A model generated the notes under the pieces. The model was not told the DNA's origin. It was given only the letters and a program-made list of their open reading frames with translations, and made no database searches. The position numbers and the translations under genes are program-made. A stretch of 50,740 nucleotides of DNA from assembly GCA_947373225.1 (NCBI GenBank), contig CANBWX010000007.1, forward strand, positions 1-50,740, read 5' to 3'. This stretch comes from Flavobacteriaceae bacterium. GTDB taxonomy: Bacteria; Bacteroidota; Bacteroidia; Flavobacteriales; Flavobacteriaceae. This document shows positions 19,674 through 27,712 of the stretch, in pieces. Each line of letters begins with the position of its first letter. Position 1 is the stretch's first letter.

Positions 19674-20774
19674 ATGAAATACACAACACGACAAAGCGCT
19701 ATTCTTCTATTAAGTGACGGAACCATTTTCCATGGAAAATCTATAGGAATTTGCGGAACGACTTTTGGAGAAGTTTGCTTTAATACTGGAATGACAGGGT
19801 ATCAAGAAATTTTTACTGACCCTTCCTACTTTGGACAAATAATGGTGGCTACCAATGCTCACATTGGAAATTATGGAGTTAATGAAAAAGAAATTGAATC
19901 AGCAGGAATAAAAATTGCAGGTTTGGTTTGTAAAAACTTTAGTTTCAACTATTCTCGCGAAGATACTTCAGGAAGTTTGGAAGACTATTTTATAAAACAG
20001 AATTTAATCTGTATTTCTGATGTTGATACGCGTGGATTGGTTAGTTATATCCGTGATAACGGAGCTATGAATTCTGTAATTTGTACTGATGGAACGCCTA
20101 TTGAAGAATTGAAAGCAGCTTTGGCAAAAGTGCCAGATATGAAAGGTTTAGAACTTGCTTCTAAAGTTTCAACAAAAGAACCTTATTTTTATGGAGATGA
20201 AAACGCTAAATATAAAATTTCGGCTTTAGATTTAGGTATCAAAACTAATATCCTTCGCAATCTTGCCAAAAGAGATTGTTATATTAAAGTGTTTCCATAC
20301 GATTCAAAATTCTCGGAATTAGCAGCATTTAATCCTGATGGTTATTTCTTGTCTAATGGTCCTGGGGATCCAGACCCACTTTTTAGCGCTATTCAAGTGG
20401 CAAAAGAAATTCTTGCAATCAACAAACCGTTATTCGGAATTTGTCTTGGTCATCAAGTAATCGCTTTAGCAAACGGAATTTCGACTTATAAAATGTTCAA
20501 CGGACATAGAGGAATTAATCATCCTGTAAAAAATATCATAACAGGAAAAGGCGAAGTTACTTCTCAAAATCATGGTTTTGCCGTGAATAAAGAAGAACTT
20601 GACAATCATCCTGATATGGAAATCACACATCTTCATCTTAACGATGATACGGTTGCTGGTATGCGAATGAAAAACAAAAACTGTTTCTCTGTGCAATATC
20701 ACCCAGAAGCAAGTCCTGGACCACATGATTCTTCTTATTTATTCGATCAATTTATCGAAAATTTAAATAAGTAA
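19674..20774 (+). CDS. carA: Carbamoyl-phosphate synthase small (glutaminase) subunit
   Basis: CarA hydrolyses glutamine and passes ammonia to CarB for carbamoyl phosphate, the precursor of pyrimidines and arginine. The 366-residue product has the small-chain N-domain (LLLSDGTIFHGKSIG, TGMTGYQEIFTDPSY) and a C-terminal class I glutamine amidotransferase domain with nucleophile Cys257 in FGICLGHQ and the His343-x-Glu345 pair in QYHPEASPGP. carB is not adjacent. The gene has its own promoter and terminator, so it is probably transcribed alone. Confidence 0.96.
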   Translation: MKYTTRQSAILLLSDGTIFHGKSIGICGTTFGEVCFNTGMTGYQEIFTDPSYFGQIMVATNAHIGNYGVNEKEIESAGIKIAGLVCKNFSFNYSREDTSGSLEDYFIKQNLICISDVDTRGLVSYIRDNGAMNSVICTDGTPIEELKAALAKVPDMKGLELASKVSTKEPYFYGDENAKYKISALDLGIKTNILRNLAKRDCYIKVFPYDSKFSELAAFNPDGYFLSNGPGDPDPLFSAIQVAKEILAINKPLFGICLGHQVIALANGISTYKMFNGHRGINHPVKNIITGKGEVTSQNHGFAVNKEELDNHPDMEITHLHLNDDTVAGMRMKNKNCFSVQYHPEASPGPHDSSYLFDQFIENLNK

Positions 20775-20804
20775 TCTTTTATAAAGAGCTTTCATTCAAT
20801 AGTA

Positions 20805-20829
20805 AAGCCGCTAATTAAGCGGCTTTTTT
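20805..20829 (+). terminator. Intrinsic terminator after carA
   Basis: Stem AAGCCGCT (20805-20812) with AGCGGCTT (20818-20825), 5-base loop, then T's to 20829. The minus-strand gene ends at 20835, so it may serve both directions. Confidence 0.85.
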
Positions 20830-20834
20830 GGTTT

Positions 20835-21572
20835 CTAGTTTTTTTGAATTGACAATTTCTTGAATTCAATATTTTTTGAAAATAGGAAATCCATTATGCT
20901 TAAAGGATTTGTGTTTTCTACTGCTATTTTCGATTTAGGATCGGCATCGCAAAAATCAAGAAAAAGAGCGACTTCTTCGGGTTTTAATTGTAATGATTTA
21001 TCAAAATATTCTTGACTACAAGTGGTGGTTGCTAATTTTTTGAAATCAATTATTGGGGCTTTCTTTGAATTCTCAGTTTGTTTTTTAAAGATACTCAAAA
21101 TCATTGTGCCTATTCGCATTAAATCTGGACCATTTAGCATTGTTCCATCATAAATAAAGGGGTTCTTTATTGAGGCTTGATCTTTTTCAAGATTTATTTT
21201 GTCAATCGCTTCTTGATTAAATTTTATTTTTGGAAAAGAAATTTTTGTAACTACGACTTCCTTCAACTCTTCTGGTTTTCGTATTAGTGAAATGATGAGA
21301 ATGGATTTGTTAATATTCTCTTTTTCTAATAGCAATCGTTTGTATTCATAATCTTTTGAAACAAATACGAGCATATCTTCGGCTTTTGCTAAAATGGAGA
21401 ATTCGCCATTACCATTAGTAATAGTACTTTTTTCGGAAACTATATTGACAACTTCAATACCTTGAACCGAAAAATCATTGCATACAACTTTACCTTTTAT
21501 GGCTTTTTCGTTCTGCGAAAAGCTAAATTGAAAAGCTAAAATGAATATGATAATATAAGTTTTAACTTTCAT
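20835..21572 (-). CDS. Secreted protein with carboxypeptidase-like regulatory domain
   Basis: The 245-residue product has a signal peptide (ending FQFSFSQ) and a domain of about 80 residues resembling the carboxypeptidase-D regulatory-like fold (AIKGKVVCNDFSVQGIEVVN, ITNGNGEFSI, then LKEVVV). The C-terminal 130 residues have no recognised motif. The family normally caps SusC-type receptors, but this protein has no barrel. It resembles the third gene of the cluster at 41998-44204, sharing an LFLDFCDADPKSK-like segment and a DFLFSKNIEFK-like end. The ATG at 21572 was chosen; an upstream TTG adds only three residues. Function unknown. Confidence 0.75.
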   Translation of the reverse strand: MKVKTYIIIFILAFQFSFSQNEKAIKGKVVCNDFSVQGIEVVNIVSEKSTITNGNGEFSILAKAEDMLVFVSKDYEYKRLLLEKENINKSILIISLIRKPEELKEVVVTKISFPKIKFNQEAIDKINLEKDQASIKNPFIYDGTMLNGPDLMRIGTMILSIFKKQTENSKKAPIIDFKKLATTTCSQEYFDKSLQLKPEEVALFLDFCDADPKSKIAVENTNPLSIMDFLFSKNIEFKKLSIQKN

Positions 21573-21961
21573 AATCTCCAATTAGTTGATTGTAAAAGTA
21601 TTCTAATGATTCAATTATAAATTTTGAAACGGCATAATGTTTTGTTAATTGATTTTTTAGCAATTTGGTGATGAACCACATTTTGTAATAAATTTCGAAT
21701 TGCGATTAATGGGTAATTTTTTTAGGTCTATTTTGTTAAATCAACTTCGAATTTATATCCTTATAAATTTATGTTAATACTAGAAAGTAAACTTGTATTA
21801 TGTAATTGAATTGCTATTTTTGTTTTTGGTACACTATTTTGTTGAAATTGTTGTTCTAAACAATTCTATTTCTTGATTCTTAAAGTGTATATTTGGTCGA
21901 AATTTAGTAGGCCTGTTTCAATGTCTATTTCAGAATAATTAAATATAAATTAAAATATATA
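21573..21961. other. Intergenic region between the secreted protein and the SurA-like gene
   Basis: About 390 AT-rich bases between divergent genes. It holds the promoter at 21793-21822, a second -7-like TATATTTG at 21888-21895 without a matching -33, and a 7-bp perfect hairpin AATTGTT/AACAATT (21846-21865) that would lie in the leader. No further gene is visible. Confidence 0.5.
21793..21822 (+). promoter_or_regulatory. Promoter for the SurA-like gene
   Basis: TTG at 21793-21795, exactly 19 bases, then TATTTTTG at 21815-21822. The implied leader is about 135 bases long and includes the hairpin at 21846-21865. The box at 21888 is an alternative, closer start. Confidence 0.65.
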
Positions 21962-23389
21962 ATGCTTTTAAACACAATACAAATGAAATCCACAAACAAT
22001 AAAGTTACCCTTGCATTTTTTATTTTGCTGTTTACAAGCAGTATTGCTTTCGCTCAAGAAGTTATCAAAGAAAAAGTTGAAACTGTGAAAACAACTACAA
22101 CTACAAAAAAGCAAAAAATTGACGGTGTTGTTGCAAAAGTTGGGGATTACATCATTTTGGATTCAGATATAGACAAGTCATTTTTGGAAATTTCTAGTCA
22201 AGGAAATTCTATAAAAGATATTACGAGATGCCAAATTCTTGGAAAATTATTGGAAGATAAATTGTATGCACACCAAGCTATTCAGGATAGTTTGAAAGTG
22301 ACAGATTCGGAAGTAAAATCAATGATGGAAGATCAGTTGAGCCATATGATTGAACAAATTGGTTCTATGGATAAAGTGGTAAAATATTACAAAAAAAATT
22401 CGGAAGAGGAATTTAAATCTTATTACTTTGATATTTTAAAAGAGCAAAAATTGGCTCAAGAAATGACTAAAAAAATCGTTGATGCAGTAGAAATTACTCC
22501 AGAAGAAGTTCGTAATTTTTTCAAATCAATTCCTGCAGCTGATTTACCAGTTTTTGGAGCAGAGATGGAAGTGGCGCAAATTGTAGTTACTCCTAAAGTT
22601 TCCGAAGTAGAAAAACAAAAAGTAATTGATAAGCTGAATGAATTTAAAAAAGAAATTCAAGCAGGATCAAGTTTTGCTACAAAAGCAGTTTTGTATTCTC
22701 AGGATCCAGGTTCTAGAGCCACTGGTGGTTTCTATAAAATGAATCGTAAAACTCCTTTTGTAAAAGAGTTTAAAGATGTTGCTTTTAGTCTTGCCGAAGG
22801 TGAAATTTCAGCTCCTTTCGAGACAGATTTTGGTTTTCATATTATTTATGTCGAAAAGATAAAAGGTCAAGATATCGAATTACGTCATATATTATTAACG
22901 CCTGCCATAACAGAAGATGCACTTAAAGAGGCCAAAGAAAAAATAACTTTAATCAGAAAAAGAATTATTGATAAAGAAATTACTTTTGCCGATGCTGCAA
23001 GAACAATGTCTGACGAAAAAGAAACTAGAGCAAACGGAGGTACTTTGATTAATCCCAAAACACAGGATACTCGATTTGAATTAACAAAATTAGATCCTAG
23101 TTTAAATGCACAAGTTTCAAATTTGAAAGATAAAGATATTTCATTACCATTGATGGATGAAGATCAATCGGGCAAGAAAAAATTTAAGATAATTACTGTA
23201 ACGAATAGAATTGAAGAACATACCGCTGACTATGCTAAGGATTATACAAAAATAAAAGAATTAGCATTGAAAGAAAAGCAAATCAAAGCTATTGGAAAAT
23301 GGTTTGATGATAAAATTAAAGATACTTATATCAAAATTATTGGAGAATATAGAGATTGTATTTTCACTAATAATTGGCTAAAAAAATAA
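21962..23389 (+). CDS. SurA-like periplasmic peptidyl-prolyl isomerase
   Basis: The 475-residue protein is exported (hydrophobic stretch about residues 15-31, ending IAFAQ). It has a SurA-type N-domain (KIDGVVAKVGDYIILDSDID, about 52-170) and two parvulin-type rotamase domains, about 203-300 (ending DFGFHIIYVEKIKG) and 306-405 (starting ELRHILLTP). SurA proteins escort outer-membrane barrels through the periplasm, which fits the Omp85 protein elsewhere in the window. An internal ATG at 21983 would give a more standard signal peptide (MKSTNNKVTLAFF) and is a plausible true start. moxR follows after a repeat-rich 68-base gap. Confidence 0.88.
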   Translation: MLLNTIQMKSTNNKVTLAFFILLFTSSIAFAQEVIKEKVETVKTTTTTKKQKIDGVVAKVGDYIILDSDIDKSFLEISSQGNSIKDITRCQILGKLLEDKLYAHQAIQDSLKVTDSEVKSMMEDQLSHMIEQIGSMDKVVKYYKKNSEEEFKSYYFDILKEQKLAQEMTKKIVDAVEITPEEVRNFFKSIPAADLPVFGAEMEVAQIVVTPKVSEVEKQKVIDKLNEFKKEIQAGSSFATKAVLYSQDPGSRATGGFYKMNRKTPFVKEFKDVAFSLAEGEISAPFETDFGFHIIYVEKIKGQDIELRHILLTPAITEDALKEAKEKITLIRKRIIDKEITFADAARTMSDEKETRANGGTLINPKTQDTRFELTKLDPSLNAQVSNLKDKDISLPLMDEDQSGKKKFKIITVTNRIEEHTADYAKDYTKIKELALKEKQIKAIGKWFDDKIKDTYIKIIGEYRDCIFTNNWLKK

Positions 23390-23451
23390 TTATAAATTAA
23401 GAGTTTCAATTTTATAAAACTCTTAATTTATAACTCATAATTCATAACTCA
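23390..23451 (+). repeat. 17-bp perfect hairpin with heptamer repeats between surA-like and moxR
   Basis: TTATAAATTAAGAGTTT (23390-23406) and AAACTCTTAATTTATAA (23417-23433) are perfect inverted copies around a 10-base loop, starting at the base after the stop codon. The right arm runs into period-7 units (AACTCAT, AATTCAT, AACTCAA) that end 7 bases before the moxR ATG. Followed by A's, it is not a plus-strand terminator. Confidence 0.85.
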
Positions 23452-23457
23452 AAAAAA

Positions 23458-24411
23458 ATGTCAGACGTAGCTGCAATACATAATTTGGTTCAAAAAAGAA
23501 ACGAATTAAAAACTGAAATCGCAAAAATTATTGTGGGTCAGGATGCAGTTGTAGATCAGATTTTGCTTTGTATTTTTTCTGGAGGGCATGCGCTTTTAGT
23601 AGGAGTTCCTGGTTTGGCGAAAACGCTTTTGGTGAATACGCTTTCTTTAGCACTTGGACTTGATTTTAAAAGAATTCAGTTTACGCCTGATTTAATGCCT
23701 TCAGATATTTTAGGAAGTGAAATATTAGATGAAAATCGTCAATTCAAGTTTATAAAAGGGCCGATTTTTTCGAATATTGTTCTTGCTGACGAAATTAACA
23801 GAACGCCGCCAAAAACGCAAGCTGCATTATTGGAAGCCATGCAGGAACGTTCCGTTACAATTGCAGGACAAAATTATAAATTAGCATTGCCTTATTTTGT
23901 TTTGGCAACCCAAAATCCTATTGAACAAGAGGGGACTTATCCTTTGCCAGAAGCTCAATTAGATCGTTTTATGTTTGCAATTAAACTTGACTATCCTTCT
24001 TTTGAAGAAGAAGTTCAGGTTGTAAAACAAACTACTTCGGATATAAATAATACAATAAATCCATTGTTTACGGCACAAGAAATCATTGATTTTCAACATT
24101 TGATTCGCAGAATTCCTGTTGCAGATAACGTTGTTGAGTATACGGTTAGCTTGGTTAGTAAAACCCGCCCGGACAATCCGTTATCTAACGAATTTGTGAA
24201 AAACTATATTGATTGGGGAGCAGGGCCAAGAGCTTCACAGAATTTGATTTTGGCTGCCAAAGCCAACGCTGCATTTAATGGAAAATTTTCTCCTGATATA
24301 GAGGATGTAAAAGCCGTTGCAATAGGAATTCTTCGTCATAGAATCATCAAAAACTACAAAGCCGACGCAGAAGGAATTACCGAAGAAATGATAATTGATA
24401 AACTGATTTAA
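23458..24411 (+). CDS. MoxR-family AAA+ ATPase
   Basis: MoxR ATPases are chaperone-like enzymes that often mature or activate partner proteins with von Willebrand A domains. The 317-residue product has Walker A GVPGLAKT (residues 49-56), Walker B IVLADEINR with Asp111-Glu112, the sensor region ATQNPIEQEGTYPLPEAQLD and a C-terminal lid. In many Bacteroidetes a MoxR gene heads a batA-type operon; here no VWA genes follow, and the next gene is acnB 400 bases downstream. The partner is therefore not visible. Confidence 0.9.
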   Translation: MSDVAAIHNLVQKRNELKTEIAKIIVGQDAVVDQILLCIFSGGHALLVGVPGLAKTLLVNTLSLALGLDFKRIQFTPDLMPSDILGSEILDENRQFKFIKGPIFSNIVLADEINRTPPKTQAALLEAMQERSVTIAGQNYKLALPYFVLATQNPIEQEGTYPLPEAQLDRFMFAIKLDYPSFEEEVQVVKQTTSDINNTINPLFTAQEIIDFQHLIRRIPVADNVVEYTVSLVSKTRPDNPLSNEFVKNYIDWGAGPRASQNLILAAKANAAFNGKFSPDIEDVKAVAIGILRHRIIKNYKADAEGITEEMIIDKLI

Positions 24412-24814
24412 TTTAATTTTTGGGTAATTTCTCAAAACTCTTTTACTTAAAAAAGGAGCGTATTTTGACCCGTTAAATCAAGACTTTTTAAATTATTGAA
24501 TTAGCAATTATTAATAGCGCAAAGGAATAATTAATTTTTACGGATTTCTCAAAATAACGTCTATTTTTTTATTAATTGGTAATAATAATTTTTAAAATAC
24601 CAACTTCTATCGTTTTTTTCGTTTATTCTCATCTTAAATTCATAAATTTGTGTGGCAATATAAAGAACCTTTAATTTGTTTTGATTAAACGTTAAAAATT
24701 ATGCGAAAAAAGAATTTGATTAACTAAAAATAATTACCAATTAAACCCAAAATGCTGTGGTTTTGATATTGAAATAATCAATAAAATATGCCATTAACAT
24801 TAAAAAAACATCAT
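24412..24814. other. Intergenic region between moxR and acnB
   Basis: About 400 AT-rich bases. It contains an 11-base direct repeat ATTTCTCAAAA (near 24427 and 24544), a short inverted repeat TTGGTA/TACCAA (24576-24603) and a -7-like TAAATTTG at 24643-24650 with no clear -33, which is the best candidate for the acnB promoter. No gene is visible. Confidence 0.45.
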
Positions 24815-27586
24815 ATGAATATTTATAACGATTACATCAAGGAGATTGAAGAACGTAAAATTCAGGGATTGCACCCAAAGCCGATTGATGGCGCAGAATT
24901 GCTAAGCGAAATCATTACTCAAATTAAAGATTTGAATAACGAAAATAGAGAAGATTCTCTTAAATTCTTTATTTACAATGTTGTTCCAGGAACTACTCCT
25001 GCTGCCAATGTGAAAGCTACGTTCTTAAAGGAAATCGTTTTAGGCCAATCAGTGGTTGCTGAAATTACGCCTACTTTTGCTTTAGAGTTATTATCACACA
25101 TGAAAGGTGGAACTTCTATAGCCGTTTTACTTGATTTAGCTTTAGGTAATGATGTCGCTATTGCAAAAGATGCTGCAGCCGTTTTAAAAACACAAGTTTT
25201 TCTTTATGATGCAGACACAGATCGTTTAGAAGCAGCCTTCAAAAGTGGTAACGAAATAGCAAAAGAAATTTTAGAAAGTTATGCAAAGGCGGAGTTTTTT
25301 ACTAAACTACCTGAAATTGCAGAAGAAATTAAAGTAATAACTTTTATTGCTGGTGAAGGAGATATTTCAACTGATTTGCTTTCGCCAGGAAACCAAGCAC
25401 ACTCACGTTCAGACCGTGAACTTCACGGAAAATGTTTAATTTCTCCAGAAGCACAAGCTGAAATAAAAGCTTTAGCCCAAGCGAATCCAGATAAGAGCGT
25501 GATGTTAATCGCTGAAAAAGGTACTATGGGTGTGGGTTCATCAAGAATGTCAGGTGTGAACAATGTGGCTCTTTGGACTGGTAAACAAGCAAGTCCTTAT
25601 GTTCCATTTGTTAATTTTGCACCTATTGTGGGTGGAACAAATGGCATTTCTCCTATTTTCCTTACTACTGTTGATGTTACTGGTGGTATTGGTTTGGATC
25701 TTAAAAACTGGGTAAAAAAATTAGATGAAAATGGTGATGTTGTTCGTAACGAAAGCGGTGATCCTATTTTAGAGCAAGTTTACTCTGTTGCTACTGGAAC
25801 TGTTCTTACAATCAACACAAAGACAAAGAAATTGTATAGTGGTGATAAAGAATTAATTGATATTTCTAAAGCATTCACTTCTCAGAAAATTGAATTTATA
25901 AAAGCTGGTGGGTCTTATGCTATTGTATTTGGAAAAAAATTGCAAACATTTGCAGCGAAAACTCTTGGTATTGATCTTATATCAGTTTTTGCTCCGTCAA
26001 AAGAAGTTTCTATCGAAGGACAAGGTCTTACAGCAGTAGAAAAAATATTTAATAAAAACGCAGTTGGAACAACTCCAGGTAAAGTTTTACACGCTGGTTC
26101 TGATGTTCGTGTTACCGTAAATATAGTAGGTTCACAAGATACAACTGGTTTGATGACTTCACAGGAATTAGAGTCTATGGCTGCTACTGTTATTTCTCCA
26201 ATCGTTGACGGTGCCTATCAATCTGGTTGTCACACTGCTTCGGTATGGGATAATAAATCTAAGGCAAATATTCCTAGATTGATGAAATTCATGAACGACT
26301 TTGGTTTGATCACAGCTCGTGATCCGAAAGGCGTTTATCACGCAATGACTGATGTAATTCACAAAGTACTTAATGATATTACTGTAAACGAGTGGGCCAT
26401 CATCATCGGCGGTGACTCTCATACAAGAATGTCTAAAGGTGTTGCTTTTGGTGCTGACTCAGGAACAGTTGCTCTTGCATTGGCTACCGGCGAAGCTTCA
26501 ATGCCAATTCCAGAATCAGTTAAGGTGACTTTCAAAGGAGAGATGAAGAGTTATATGGATTTCCGTGATGTAGTTCATGCTACACAAGCTCAAATGCTTC
26601 ATCAGTTTGGTGGAGAGAACGTATTTCAAGGTAAAATCATTGAGGTTCACATTGGTACTCTTAATGCTGATCAAGCATTTACATTTACGGACTGGACTGC
26701 AGAAATGAAGGCAAAAGCTTCTATCTGTATTTCTGAAGATTATACCTTGATTGAATCACTAGAGATTGCGAAAAGTAGAATTCAGATTATGATCGACAAG
26801 GGAATGGATAACAAAAATCAAGTTCTTAAAGGATTGATTGCTATTGCCGATAAGCGTATCGCTGAGATTATATCTGGTGAGAAACCAGCACTAAGACCAG
26901 ATGCAAATGCTAAGTATTACGCTGAAGTTATTGTTGATTTGGATCAAATTGCTGAGCCAATGATTGCTGATCCTGATGTAAATAATGTTGATGTTTCTAA
27001 ACGATATACTCACGATACCATTAGACCTTTATCTTTCTATGGAGGAACTAAAAAAGTAGATTTAGGATTTATTGGTTCTTGTATGGTTCACAAGGGTGAT
27101 ATGAAAATCCTTGCTCAGATGCTTAAAAATATTGATGAACAAGAAGGTAAAGTAGTATTCAATGCACCACTAGTTGTAGCTCCTCCTACTTATAATATTG
27201 TTGATGAATTAAAAGCAGAAGGTGACTGGGAAATTTTACAAAAATATTCTGGTTTCGAATTCAACGATAATGTTCCTAAAGCGGCAGCACGTACCGAATA
27301 TGAAAATATGTTGTATTTAGAACGTCCGGGTTGTAACCTTTGTATGGGTAATCAGGAAAAAGCATCCAAAGGAGATACTGTAATGGCAACGTCTACTCGT
27401 CTTTTTCAAGGAAGAGTTGTTGAAGATACTGAGGCTAAAAAGGGAGAGTCATTACTTTCGTCTACGCCAGTTGTAGTACTCTCTACAATTCTTGGTAGAA
27501 CTCCAACAATTGAAGAATATAAAACAGCGGTAGAAGGGATCAATCTAACTAAGTTTGCGCCTTCTCATAAGTTATTAGTTAAATAA
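24815..27586 (+). CDS. acnB: Aconitate hydratase B (AcnB type)
   Basis: AcnB interconverts citrate and isocitrate in the TCA cycle and can also hydrate 2-methylaconitate. The 923-residue product aligns by eye with E. coli AcnB from its start (YIKEIEERKIQGLHPKPIDG), through VGSQDTTGLMTSQELE, IGGDSHTRMSKGVAFGADSG and the [4Fe-4S] ligands Cys756 (IGSCMVHKG), Cys840 and Cys843 (RPGCNLCMGNQ). It is nearly 60 residues longer than the E. coli protein, mainly an insertion around residues 300-360. I chose the ATG at 24815, which matches the E. coli start; the ATG at 24788 would add nine residues. A strong terminator follows. Confidence 0.95.
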   Translation: MNIYNDYIKEIEERKIQGLHPKPIDGAELLSEIITQIKDLNNENREDSLKFFIYNVVPGTTPAANVKATFLKEIVLGQSVVAEITPTFALELLSHMKGGTSIAVLLDLALGNDVAIAKDAAAVLKTQVFLYDADTDRLEAAFKSGNEIAKEILESYAKAEFFTKLPEIAEEIKVITFIAGEGDISTDLLSPGNQAHSRSDRELHGKCLISPEAQAEIKALAQANPDKSVMLIAEKGTMGVGSSRMSGVNNVALWTGKQASPYVPFVNFAPIVGGTNGISPIFLTTVDVTGGIGLDLKNWVKKLDENGDVVRNESGDPILEQVYSVATGTVLTINTKTKKLYSGDKELIDISKAFTSQKIEFIKAGGSYAIVFGKKLQTFAAKTLGIDLISVFAPSKEVSIEGQGLTAVEKIFNKNAVGTTPGKVLHAGSDVRVTVNIVGSQDTTGLMTSQELESMAATVISPIVDGAYQSGCHTASVWDNKSKANIPRLMKFMNDFGLITARDPKGVYHAMTDVIHKVLNDITVNEWAIIIGGDSHTRMSKGVAFGADSGTVALALATGEASMPIPESVKVTFKGEMKSYMDFRDVVHATQAQMLHQFGGENVFQGKIIEVHIGTLNADQAFTFTDWTAEMKAKASICISEDYTLIESLEIAKSRIQIMIDKGMDNKNQVLKGLIAIADKRIAEIISGEKPALRPDANAKYYAEVIVDLDQIAEPMIADPDVNNVDVSKRYTHDTIRPLSFYGGTKKVDLGFIGSCMVHKGDMKILAQMLKNIDEQEGKVVFNAPLVVAPPTYNIVDELKAEGDWEILQKYSGFEFNDNVPKAAARTEYENMLYLERPGCNLCMGNQEKASKGDTVMATSTRLFQGRVVEDTEAKKGESLLSSTPVVVLSTILGRTPTIEEYKTAVEGINLTKFAPSHKLLVK

Positions 27587-27614
27587 TTCACATAATTAGT
27601 TAATTATAGTTTAA

Positions 27615-27647
27615 AAGCCTGAGTCTAATGACTCAGGCTTTTTTTTG
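27615..27647 (+). terminator. Intrinsic terminator after acnB
   Basis: A perfect 12-bp stem, AAAGCCTGAGTC (27615-27626) with GACTCAGGCTTT (27631-27642), TAAT loop, T's to 27647. It separates the two aconitase genes transcriptionally. Confidence 0.93.
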
Positions 27648-27712
27648 TACTCAATTTTTTTGTAACTTGTGATGTTATAAAATGAATTACAAATCCAAAT
27701 AATATAAATCTT

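Noticed and set aside
20835..21581. Longer starts using TTG or GTG for several genes (21581, 37377, 42716, 43401, 46108)
   Set aside because: In each case a nearby ATG, or the GTG at 42722, gives a better signal peptide or family N-terminus, and the extra residues fall over promoter or leader sequence.
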